From contig NC_083604.1 of NCBI RefSeq assembly GCF_029168945.1, positions 63,256,211 to 63,320,210 of the forward strand: a stretch of 64,000 bases of DNA. Reading direction: 5' to 3'. The translations under genes were made by a program, and so were the position numbers. The notes under the pieces are model-generated. The model saw only the letters and a program-made list of their open reading frames with translations. It was not told the DNA's origin and made no database searches. Position 1 is the first letter of the stretch, and each line of letters begins with the position of its first letter. The stretch comes from Cannabis sativa (lineage: Eukaryota > Streptophyta > Magnoliopsida > Rosales > Cannabaceae). Shown here in pieces: positions 11,498 to 22,500 of the stretch.

Positions 11498-13623
11498 TTA
11501 AGCATTGCCATGACCAGTGAGCTCAATAAGAAGTTTCTCATAGTCTCCAGAAGTGTCTTTGGCAATTGCAGTTGCCAATGGAACGCTGTTCCTTCGATGG
11601 TATTCCTCTTTGATACGACACAGATCAACCTCAGCTCTGGTAGTGATAACCCTAGTAAGGGCCCATTCGTCTGTCCCAACCTTGTTGATGGCTTGGCGCA
11701 GAACCTTCTCAAAGTACTTCTCAGGGGTGGTCAAGCAAGTAATTACTGCTCTCAGTAATTTGAGGTATTCATCTTTCGAACCATCAGCCTTCAAATCCTG
11801 CAAATGGATGCGTTTTGGTATTAGTTCGAAGTTTAAATAGTAATTCAGATTGGTTCTGGTTGCTGAAACTCAGACTGTATAATTAATCTATATAAATGAT
11901 TCTTGTAACAGCTGAAAATCTCTCATACCTTGCTGATGGAGTTTCCATAAGAATTGTTGTAGTGATTGAGGGTTGCATTCAGCTGTGCCTTGCTCCTAGT
12001 ACAGAGAATCCTGATGAAATCATCGTCATTACAGGCCTTATCCGTGACCTTTTCACGGAGTATCTTAGCCTCTGCCTTTGCCAATGTTGTGTTCACCTCA
12101 TCTCCCTCATATCGCAATGTACTCACGAGAGGCAACAGAAGCTGTATTTCAAACAATAATGATATCAAATACAAGTAATTGATGAAAACAAAGGTAGAGA
12201 AAGCATCTTCTCATGCCTCTGTAAGCTAAATATGAAATCGGCATTACTATCAATATACACATCAAAGTTGTGCATGTTTTGATGTCGCCATAAATATATA
12301 GTACACAATTACTGAGACACAAAGCACAATCACAGCTTATTTCTGACTTTGGAGGTTTATGCCAAAGGGTTGTACCTTTCGGATGTCTCCATGTGTATGA
12401 TGAGCAACATCCTCTTCAATGCATCTCTTGTAACGATCATTATATGCCTTCCTTACAAGAATCAGTTCATGAGTAGATCTAGTAGTGGCAATTTCGACAA
12501 GAACCCATTGGTTAGAGGTGAACCTCTTTGTGGATTCATAGGCCAAATATGCATCACGCTCAGCAGGTTCCATTGTCCATAGAAGTAAAGCCCTCTGAGA
12601 AACATTAGAAAACAATCAATATCCTTTCAGTTATATAGCATACTCACTCGCATCTCGAAATGTTCTGTGTATCTTAGTAAAGTATATATGTAATCTTATA
12701 CACACGAACATCAAAAACTGACCTGGAAGTCACCTGAAATCTCACTGTCTAGTGCTTTCAAAAGGTCTTTGCCATAAGCATCTGCATAAGCCTGCCTAAT
12801 CTGTGTGCGTTGATGAGCATTCCTGTGAGCCAATATGGATATGATTAAACCCTCATTTGTCCCCCATCCTGTAAGACACCCAAATGGAAAAAAGGTTATT
12901 CAAGGTCAACCAAAATATTAGGAATCAATCTACTCTTAAATCCCTTTGATTAAATTTCTGGAATGGGAAATTAGACTATATTATCTTACAGAATCCGTTT
13001 CAACAATTTATTCTTAGGAGCTATCAAAGAAATGTCGATGATGGCTTATTCCAAATGCGTTATCAAATAATTTGCGAAGTGAGCTCAAGACCGAATCAAA
13101 ATCAAGAGAAAGTAGCAACATAAACCTTTGTTCTATTGCTAAGAAAATTATTGTGCATTATGCTTTGAATGTGGTAATGAAACTCAGATTGACTAAGTTA
13201 CAATAATCAATAATTCTCTTTCTTATACCCCCACACAGATGTATTACTGCGATCGCTTATGTACTTTACAAAGGAAAACACAAACACACACACACGCGCG
13301 CGTTGTAAAGTCAACAAGAAACGGATCCGATCATCACACACAGTATACAAATTTCAACAAAATCAGATTCAGAAAACCAAAAATAAGCAAAACTCATAAA
13401 CTTAACAATTAAGAATTCAAAAGGAGTACAGTGTATGAATTAACGTACGATCCATAAACGAAGATGAAGATCAAAATCAAAATCAAAATCAAATCTCAAA
13501 ATGACAAAATATAAAACGGCAATAACAGTGTAAAGTAAATTAAAGACCTTCAAAAGCTTTGCGGAGTTGCTCAGCGTCCTCAACAGGAGAAGGAACCACA
13601 GATGGTACAGTAAGAGTCGCCAT
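11498..13623 (-). CDS. Annexin (ANN1/RJ4-like), copy A, five exons
   Basis: Exons (minus strand) 13623-13548, 12868-12723, 12594-12376, 12141-11929 and 11797-11498 splice in frame, all GT-AG, to 317 aa, the usual length of plant annexin D1/RJ4 proteins. Annexins bind acidic membrane phospholipids in a Ca2+-dependent way and in plants are linked to stress signalling and Ca2+ transport. The four annexin repeats are visible. Repeat 1 has the type II Ca2+ site GWGT (26-29) with acidic E68; repeat 4 has VGTD (258-261) with D299/D303 downstream; repeats 2 and 3 lack GxGT, as is normal in plants. His40, the residue discussed for heme/peroxidase-like activity in Arabidopsis ANN1, is present, and the IRI motif proposed for F-actin binding is at 190-192. 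No signal peptide, consistent with a cytosolic protein. Copy B lies 2.4 kb upstream in the same orientation. Confidence 0.96.
13276..13297. repeat. (CA)n/(CG)n microsatellite in annexin A intron 1
   Basis: ACACACACACACGCGCGCG type alternating purine-pyrimidine run inside intron 1; capable of Z-DNA in principle. Absent from the corresponding intron of copy B. Confidence 0.8.
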
Positions 13624-13725
13624 TGTCACCTCTTTTCACTCACTCTCTTCCTCTCTCTCTACTTAATTTACGGTCTCTTCTTTGTTCTGTCTTATGTCCG
13701 AGGTGTAGTCACCTTTAGCTAAGCT

Positions 13726-13735
13726 TATTTATATA
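13726..13735 (-). promoter_or_regulatory. TATA box of annexin copy A
   Basis: Read on the minus strand this is TATATAAATA, about 105 bp upstream of the annexin A start codon, followed downstream by a CT-rich leader. Spacing and sequence are typical for a plant TATA box. Confidence 0.7.
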
Positions 13736-13739
13736 GAGA

Positions 13740-14550
13740 GAGTTCTAAGGGAATATACCATAAATTATATATGAAAATGTAACCTATGATTTAATGAAAT
13801 AACCTATGGACCACTTTTTTTTTTTACAAAAATACCTATTTTTTTTATATATACTTTTAGTGTCAATTTTTTTTATATATATATTCTATAAAATTAAACT
13901 TTCAAAAATTGTGTCATAAAATTTTAAAATTAGAAAAATAATGTGTTTCAATTAAACTAAAAAGCAAGTATAGAATATCTAGACAAAACAATTCTAAAAT
14001 AATAATATAATAGCTATAAAGTAATTAAAAAAATAATAAGACATCAACTTTGTTGCAATATGCGAATTAATATCAACTTCTCATCTAATTTTGTATTAAG
14101 CATCTCCAATGGTATATTATTTCACCAAATTAGTGTGGACAATTTCACTTTAATGCAATAATGTAAAACCAAATTAGTGTGGAGTCTTCACACAATTTCA
14201 CTTTAATGCAATAATGTAAAATGTAATTTTTCTTGTTGTTTTTGTATTGTTTTTATGGAAAATTGTAAAAATAATAAAAAAAAAATTCTTTAAATGTAAA
14301 AATGTATTTTTTTGACAAAAAAAAAAGTATCTTATGATAATTATCTCAAATATATTTTATTAACAAAAATATAGCATTTAAAAAACCCACAAAAAAATAA
14401 ATAAAATAAAATAAATCATATACATTATTTTATTATACTATAAAAAAGTAAACAATGAAAAAAAAACACTATATTTCATGTAGTTTCTACTAATTTTTTT
14501 AGTATAGGAATTAGATTGTAAACTTTTAGAGAGTTTGACTACAAATTAGG
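13740..14550. other. Intergenic, AT-rich, with a small tandem duplication
   Basis: Upstream flank of annexin A. At 14,125-14,168 and 14,169-14,221 a CCAAATTAGTGTGGA...AATGCAATAATGTAAAA unit is duplicated, the second unit being 9 bp longer. The preceding AGCATCTCCAATGG resembles the end of a common plant MITE, but no partner terminus was found. No gene is seen. Confidence 0.5.
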
Positions 14551-14558
14551 CTTAATTA

Positions 14559-15248
14559 TAGGGCTGTTCATCCGATTCAATCCGCACTTTTTTGGTCAAA
14601 CAACATCCAATTCGCACTAAGTGTAGATTTCATTTTTTGGATCTAATGCAATCCGCTCAATAGCTCAAATCCAATCCAATCTAATCCAATCTGCAAAAGT
14701 GCGAATTGGATCGGTTAGTTTGGATTGATTACTTTTTAATATTAAATTATTTATTATTTATGAAAAAAATATTTTTTTTCCACATAACTAGCAACAAAAT
14801 AAAATAAATTATAGTTATTTTATGTCTCCAACAACACATTACATAAATAAAATAACAAATAACAAATTCAAAGGAAGAAAAAAAAAATTGTATATATAAA
14901 AAATATTTAATTTTATTTTAAATTATATGTTAAAAAAAATATATAAGAATAGAATATACATTTTATCTGTTAAGTTTTGCAATATAATTGTATTATATGT
15001 ATTAGACTTTTAAATTACTATTTTCTTTACATTAAAATGTTATTTGTATATATAATTTTTTAATTTTGTTATAAATATGTGTTGATTGGATTGGATCGGT
15101 TACTTTTACATGCCAATCAACATCCAATCCGCACAAGTACGGATTTTAAATTTTCTAATCCAATCCAATCGCACAAGTGCGGATATCCGCACTTTACAAA
15201 TTGAATCGTACGGATTGGATTGGATCGAATATTTTATGAACACCCCTA
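14559..15248. mobile_element. 690-bp non-autonomous hAT element
   Basis: Ends are inverted: TAGGGCTGTTCAT on the left and the complement of TAGGGGTGTTCAT on the right. The flanks are CTTAATTA (14,551-14,558) and CTTAATTG (15,249-15,256), a 7/8 match to an 8-bp duplication, the hAT signature. Subterminal regions are dense in CCAATCC and GTGCGGAT motifs in both orientations, typical transposase-binding repeats. No transposase ORF. It sits between the two annexin genes. Confidence 0.85.
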
Positions 15249-15256
15249 CTTAATTG

Positions 15257-16028
15257 TATATTACTCGTAGCATTTCAAATAACTTTAGCAAAACGTGACC
15301 TGTTGACCTTTTACTTTCCAAAACTAGTTTCTTAGGAAAATAGAACCCACATGGCTGATGTATACACGGTGTATTTATTTATTTATTTTTTTTTTGCAAA
15401 GAATGTATACGGGTACCATATATGATATACTTTGTTGGTTATTTTATTAAAGTTTGCACTCTGTATCTGTATTGTGTTTTACATTACTCATAATGACCAA
15501 GGCACATCACCTCAAATGAGCTTGTTTGTTCAATTTACTGTCCTCAAAAACTTATAACATGTAGTAGCCACACCTAAGCTTGTTTGTTCAATCTACTCTC
15601 AAACAAAAGTCTGTTTTTTTAGGTTGAAGTTATCATAAAAGCTTTTGAATTCAATCCAAAATAAATTCTACCAAAGCATTCACTCTGTATATCCCACCCC
15701 CACATTGATATAGCGGTTTAATAACAATCAAATAGCAAAGATCGTTTACTGTTTGTCTTATGAGGAGTAATTCGTTTTGCCAAGTAAAATATCATCACGT
15801 CAAATAGTCAAGGATATACCATAATTTCTCAAACTATTAACTTAAATAGAACTGCCATTATTAAACAAAAGGTCCACAATCTCATCACAAGACAGATAAT
15901 TATGGAAAAGGAAACGATAGGAAGAAACTTATAATCAAATCAAACCAACAGGGCAGGAAAACGCATGCAATCTGCACTCACTCATAACTCACTCTACTAG
16001 AGTCTAGAGCTCATATAGAAAATGGGTT
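15257..16028. other. Intergenic, 3' flank of annexin copy B
   Basis: Contains the probable 3' UTR of annexin B near 15,850-16,028, whose sequence (ATTATTAAA...AAAGGTCCACAA, ATCACAAG(A/G)CAGATAA, GCATGCA) parallels the 3' flank of copy A. This shows the duplication included the 3' UTR. The rest shows nothing recognisable. Confidence 0.6.
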
Positions 16029-18725
16029 TTAAGCATTGCCGTGTCCAGTGAGCTCAATAAGAAGCTTCTCATAGTCTCCACCGGTGTCTTTGGCAATTGC
16101 AGTTGCCAATGGAACGCTGTTCCTTCGGTGGTATTCCTCTTTGATGCGACACAGATCAACCTCTGCTCTGGTAGTGATAACCCTAGTAAGGGCCCATTCG
16201 TCTGTCCCAACCTTATTGATGGCTTGCCGCAGAACCTTCTCAAAGTACTTCTCAGGGATGGTCAAGCAAGTAATTACTGCTCTAAGTAATTTGAGGAATT
16301 CATCTTTTGAACCATCAGCCTTCAAATCCTGCAAATGCATGTGTTCAATTATTAGTAAGTTAAAATATAAAACTAATACATATGCCCCTATAAATGACCA
16401 ATGTGAGAACTGAAAAATCTGTCATACCTTGTTGATGGAGTTTCCATATGAATTGTTGTAGTGGTTGAGAGTTGCATTGAGCTGTGCTTTACTCCTGGTA
16501 CAGAGAATCCTGATGAAATCATCGTCATTACAGGCCTTATCTGTGACCTTTTCACGGAGAATCTTAGCCTCTGCCTTCGCCAGTGTTGTGTTCACCTCAT
16601 CTCCCTCATATCTCAATGAACTCACGAGAGGCAGAAGAAGCTGTACTCCAAAAATATAATAAATCAAATACAAATAATTGATGAAGATAAACGTTTTTAA
16701 ATATAAATTTATCAAAGTGGCACACTTGAAAATTTCCCCAGCAAATTTTATAGCCAACACGTTTAATTGAATTGGCTGGAGAATTCACACTTTATTTGAG
16801 AAATTCCACTTGAGTATCTTCAAGTACCTCTGTATGCTCAATTCGATTTCATCATCTCTCAGTACATATCAAATTTATGGATATTTTGATGATACCAATA
16901 AATAAATTTCAAAATTAGTCTTAAGGACTGTACCTTTCGGATGTCTCCATGTGTATGATGAGCGACATCCTCTTCAATGGATCTCTTGTAACGATCATGA
17001 TATGCCTTCCTCACGAGAAAAAGTTCATGAGTAGTCCTAGTAGTGGCAATTTCGACCAGAACCCATTGGTTAGAGGTGAACCTTTTTGTGGATTCATAGG
17101 CCAAATACGCATCACGTTCAGCAGGTTCCATTGTCCATAGCAGTAAAGCCCTCTAATAAAAAAATAAAATAAGATAAAAATCAAAATACCCTTCCAGTTA
17201 AAGAATACTCACTCATAAGTGAAAATATTATTCTGATTAAAATATGTATATCTACATACACACTCAATGGGAGAACCAGGCAAGGATAGGACGAGCGGCA
17301 GAGCGATTTTTTTATATATATATTTTCTTTATAAAACTATCATTTAGTATTTAAAATAAAAATAGGTATACATTTGAGAAAAACAGCAAAAACATCATGT
17401 ACACATAAACCACAAAAAAATAACACAGAATTAAGTGACAAGTCACTATTAAGGACTCATCTTAACTAAAATAATTTAAAATTACTTCTCACATAGTAGG
17501 TGTGTCAAGTTTGTATGTGCCGATATAATCATTACCCTAATATAAAAAATAAAATAAAATATCACTACATAGCCTATATAAAATATCACATAGATAAGTT
17601 ATTTTTTTTTCTTTTCTATTTCATAATGTACTTCTTAGTATAAGAAATATCAACTTTTTTTTAATAACTAACTTAATTTAGTTTATATCAATTATGTACG
17701 AAAAAAATTCCAAAAAAATTAGGGGTAGTTCCACCTATGCACTCATCAAAAACTGACCTCGAAGTCACTTGAAAGCTCTTTGTCTAGTGCTTTCAGAAGG
17801 TCTTCACCATGAGCATCTGCATATGCCTTCCTAATCTGTGTGCGTTGATGAGCATTCCTGTGAGCCAATATGGATATGATTTGACCCTCGTTTGTCCCCC
17901 ATCCTGTAAAACGCCCACTAAAAAGGTTATTCAAGGTCTACTAAATTTTCTCTGGAATCAGCCTACCGACAGATCCTTTTGATCAAATTTCTGAAATGGA
18001 AAAATAGATTGCTCATACTCATAATCTATCTTACAAAATCACTTTCAACTTTCAACATCCATTCTAGCATAGCTAAAGTGAAAAAATTAATGTTGAGCTA
18101 TTAAAAAAATTGTCAATCTATAGCCCAAATGCGTTCAAATCTTTTGGTGATATGGTTAGCAAAGTGAACTTAAAACTAAATCGAAATCAAGCAACAGTAG
18201 CAACACAAACCATTGTACGATCGCTAAAAATGTTAAAGTGCATTATTAAAATGGTTTTGTTCTTTGAATCTGGAAATGAATTAACGAAAAAAAAAAACAG
18301 TCTCTTTCTTATAATCCACAACGATCCATTACTTCGATTGATTGTGTACTTTTCTAAAAAAGAAAAAATGAACGATCTGTTCTTTTTTCTGATATAAAGC
18401 AGATACGTTAAAGTCAGCTAGAAACGGATCCGATCATCACACACATTATACGAATATCAACAGAACAAGATTCAGAAAGCCAGAACCTAAGAAAAACTCG
18501 CAAACTTAACAATTAAACGATCAAAAGGAGTAGAGAGTATGAATCAACGTACGATCCAAAAAATACGATCAAGATCAAAACCAAAATCACCAAATCTCAA
18601 AATGACAAAATATAAAACTGCAATAACAAATGTAAAGTAAATTAAAGACCTTCAAAAGCTTTGCGGAGTTGCTCAGCGTCCTCAACAGGAGAAGGAACCA
18701 CAGATGGTACAGTAAGAGTCGCCAT
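16029..18725 (-). CDS. Annexin (ANN1/RJ4-like), copy B, five exons
   Basis: Exons (minus strand) 18725-18650, 17903-17758, 17152-16934, 16640-16428 and 16328-16029 have exactly the same lengths and phases as copy A and also give 317 aa. I count about 17 amino-acid differences between the copies (roughly 95% identity), eight of them in the 49 residues of exon 2. GWGT/E68, VGTD and the IRI motif are retained, as is His40, so both copies should bind Ca2+ and membranes. Intron 2 is about 605 bp here versus 128 bp in copy A because of AT-rich inserted sequence. No frameshift or premature stop is seen, and all splice sites are canonical, so this is a functional duplicate and not a pseudogene. Its upstream region contains a G-box and a heat-shock-type element and is then cut by a retroelement. 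Confidence 0.96.
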
Positions 18726-19023
18726 TGTCACCTCTTCCTTTTTCTCTCTCTACTGTAATTTAGAGTCTTTCTTTCTCTCCCTTATATTTGAAGTAATGGA
18801 ATGAAAAAATTGTGTGAAGATTTGGCCTTTAATAGCCAAACTAATACAGTTTTATTACCAAAATAAGATCTTAAAATACGGTAATTGTTTAATTACAATT
18901 TCATATATTATATATTTTTTAATTATTTCCTTCTTCTTTGTTTTCTTGCTAAAGTAATGATTGTGTATTTGGATCTCAAACAGAGTACATTCTATGCTTG
19001 ACACGAACAACGACAATTCGTAT

Positions 19024-19033
19024 GCCACGTGGC
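19024..19033. promoter_or_regulatory. Palindromic G-box upstream of annexin B
   Basis: GCCACGTGGC, a perfect 10-bp palindrome around the CACGTG core (ABRE/G-box, bound by bZIP or bHLH factors), about 300 bp upstream of the annexin B start codon. Function is inferred from the motif only. Confidence 0.5.
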
Positions 19034-19125
19034 AGAGTATGACAGCTCATGCTTTCATGTACAATTTGCCGCGTTCATCATAAGATCGAGAACACTCTGA
19101 AATTATTTTATTTTTTATATTTTCT

Positions 19126-19138
19126 GAATATTCTAGAA
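19126..19138. promoter_or_regulatory. Heat-shock-element-like motif upstream of annexin B
   Basis: GAA-TA-TTC-TA-GAA, three contiguous alternating nGAAn units, matching the heat shock factor consensus. It lies about 400 bp upstream of the start codon. An AT-rich background makes chance occurrence possible. Confidence 0.4.
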
Positions 19139-19249
19139 TTTACTTAGTGAAAAGCATACAGGCTAGCTTTATCTTACTTTCGAAGGATGAATTATTTTTT
19201 ATTAAATCGATGAAGGAACAATATATAAATATTAAGTAAAAGTATAAAT

Positions 19250-19502
19250 TGTTATAAATATTATTAATTATGTGGATGTCCAAATCTTTTATTTATTACC
19301 ATTAATTGTAATCAACATTCATCTTTTTCTTAGTTTTCCTTTTTCTTAGTTTCTTAATATCTCACTCTTGTATTTGTATAAATAGGGGTTCACCCCATTT
19401 GAATAAACAACTCAGAAATTCTCATTCACTTTCTCTTTCTCTCTTCATCTTCTTCTTCTTTCTTCTCATCTACTTTATATTATTTTATATTATTTTATAA
19501 CA
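19250..19502 (+). repeat. 5' LTR of the young copia element
   Basis: 253 bp, TG...CA. Contains TATAAATA at about 19,377-19,384 as a likely promoter, AATAAA near 19,402 and a long CT-rich run near the 3' end. Confidence 0.92.
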
Positions 19503-19599
19503 CGTTATCAGCACGAGTCTCTGCCCAAGCTTCAAGCATGAGTCTCTGCCCAAGCTTCAAGCATGAGTCTATGCCTAAGATCCAATGTAAGTATTTTGT

Positions 19600-22500
19600 T
19601 AAAGTTCTTGAATTGTTTCACAGTCACGATACACTAAATATATATTTATATATATACTCATCTGACTGAAACAATTTCAATGATCTTTTTTTTTTATTTT
19701 ATTTTTATTTATATATCTATATATTATATATGTATGTATATGTTTTTATATATTTATTATTAATTTCATATATATATTATGTCATTATCATTCATAATAT
19801 TTACAATATATGTGTGTCTATGATATGATAGAGAAAATCTATATAAATTATACATATATCCAAAAAATTATGTATTATCGATAAAATATTGCATATATCC
19901 TGAAGATTATGCATCATCGATAAAAAAATTGTATATATCCTGAAGATTATACATCCTCGATAAAATATTGCATATACCTTGATGATTATGCGTCCTCAAG
20001 AAAATCTTGCATATATCCTGAAGATTATGCAAACGTAATATTCATTATATAGTTGATGGATATATAATGAAAGAGATGAATACATATTTATATATATGTT
20101 CTTGTATTCTTTGAGGACAATAAAAAGTAATCTAATATCGATATAGATTTTGACAAACATTTCCTGAAGTAAATGTTTTATATTTGTCAAAAAAAAATGA
20201 TTGTATTTATGTGAATACAACTAAAGAATCATTAAAAATGATTATTATTATTGATGCAATTTTATAGTGGGTTTTGAATATCCAAAAAGAATGTTAAGAA
20301 AATTGCATTGAAACATCAAAGTATAAGAATAACAATGAGCATGACTAATGTTATTTAAATACATGAGGCATGTATTTATTGTTCATCATTCCCTGCAGAG
20401 AATGATACGAATTGAAGTCAATTACTTTTAAAGATTCCTCGTATTAGTCATGTTATTATACATTGTTATTACTTGCAATGTTGGAAATTATTGAATCTGA
20501 CATATATTAAAGATTAAATTTTGCATACATCTTGGAGACTATGCAAAAATTGCATTCATATATTCTTTGAAATATCGTAAAAGAAATTGTTGAATAATTT
20601 CTTATATTTTTTATGGATGAACAAGTAATAAATTTTTAAGAAATTTATAATAATGTTCTACTTGTTCAACGTCATTCCCCGAAGTGAATGTAATGATTTT
20701 AAATAATCAATTACATTATTTACTAATCAAATATTTCCAGAAAAAGTGGAAACAACTAAAAGATGAGATACCACACATAATCAAAGTGCATGAAATTTAT
20801 AAATCATGTGTGGAATGAATAATAGTGGTCGCGTACCTGTAGTACGGACATACTTATAATCAAGATAAAAGTATACTTGATTATTGAATAGAATGTGAAT
20901 TGTACAAATTTATTGTACATTTAGAATATTTAAATATCATTCCCTAAAGAGAATGAATAGACATGAAATTCTATTTCAAAGAATATAGATTTCACATATA
21001 TTGGCAATGCCAAAAGTATATTAATATATACATATTTTATTATTTCTTGAAATCAATAGTTTCAAACTATTGTTAGTACAGGATATGTATATATATAGTT
21101 ACTATATAATTCAGTTTGCATATTCCCAGAAGTGAATATATAACTTACTAACATTTGTTAGTGATCCAATATAATCAAAGTGATAAAGAATCACAAAATG
21201 ATTATTTGAAAAGCTTCTTGAAGAAGTCTTACATACAATTGCTACTTGGAGTAGTAAAATATATTTGTATGTACCTAGATGTATAACTTTTATCTAGTTA
21301 TAAAAGTTAAAAGTGATAAGAAATAACTTATTATATGTACTGGTTGTACATTTAAATATATAATATATCAAGTCATGATAATTAGACTGATGAATAGTCT
21401 ATTAATAAATTAGACGACTTGTTAAAAAGATACCAGGAAAAATGAATGATATATTATGGTTATATCTATTTGACCATTACAATAACATGATGAAGTTGTC
21501 ATGTATCTTTTAAATTATACACATCATTGAATTGATGATAGTGATTCCTGAAGAAATATAAAGTTTGATAAACATAATAGTGACTCCTGAAGAGTGTATA
21601 TGTTTTGGAGAATAATATAATTATATTATTCGTGTATATAAAAATGAAACTTGTAATGATTATGTTGTAATGAATTTACATTATATTTTGAAAGTTTCAT
21701 TGAAATACAAATTATAGTGAACCTGAAGTTCATGAATTGAATTATTTTGACATGATCAATCATATGCAATAAATTGTCAAAAAAAAATTTGATAAATTTT
21801 GTTGAAGAACCAGAAGATTCTTCTCATTGTTAATTTATAAGGCTCAAAAGAAGAATGTGCATATATTTGCACATAGAAAATATTTAAATTATATTTCCTT
21901 AACAATCTTGAGCTATTGTTAGATTTTTATTGCATAGTTTCTTATCGATGTGATAAGATTATATAATCATGCATTTACAAAATGTGTAAATTTATGTATT
22001 TCTAATTATACACGTATGACTCATTCTTAGAAATGAATTAAGTTCATAAGGATTGAACTTGAAACTGAAGTTTATTGAACCTGAAGTTCAATGTCATATA
22101 GTATATATGAGTTTAAACAAATATTGATTCATTGTGATATATTGAAATCCCTACAGGTGTATTAATATTATTAGATATCACAATTTTTAAAAAATCTCTC
22201 GATCAGGGGGAGAGAAGCAGTTGGGATCGATGATAATTTTTGAAAAATGATCCTTGCACAAAGTATATAAGAACAATATAGTTCAAAATGATACATACCA
22301 ACTGCAAATCAATATTATTCAAAGTTGAGATAGAATGAGTTGAAAACGCCTGAAGCGTAAATGAACAATGTAGAAATTATTAATAAATGTTCATTCGATT
22401 TGCCCTGAAGTTGTTAAATCTAGAGGTACTCATGGAGATACCTTAATGTTATAAAGTATTAAAATGATAACCGTGATGAAAACGGTACTCGAAAAGACTC

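Larger units (their letters stand above)
18726..19244 (-). promoter_or_regulatory. Promoter and 5' leader of annexin B
   Basis: About 520 bp between the start codon and the retroelement insertion. Read on the minus strand there is a weak AAATATAAG TATA-like segment about 60 bp upstream of the ATG and a CT-rich leader. Unlike copy A it lacks a strong TATATAAATA. Everything further upstream has been displaced by the insertion. Confidence 0.5.

Noticed and set aside
11510..12582. Plus-strand open frames across annexin exons
   Set aside because: Antisense shadows of annexin exons that recur at the same places in both copies.
16029..18725. Annexin copy B as a pseudogene
   Set aside because: All five exons, phases, splice sites and Ca2+-site residues are intact; only intron 2 has grown.
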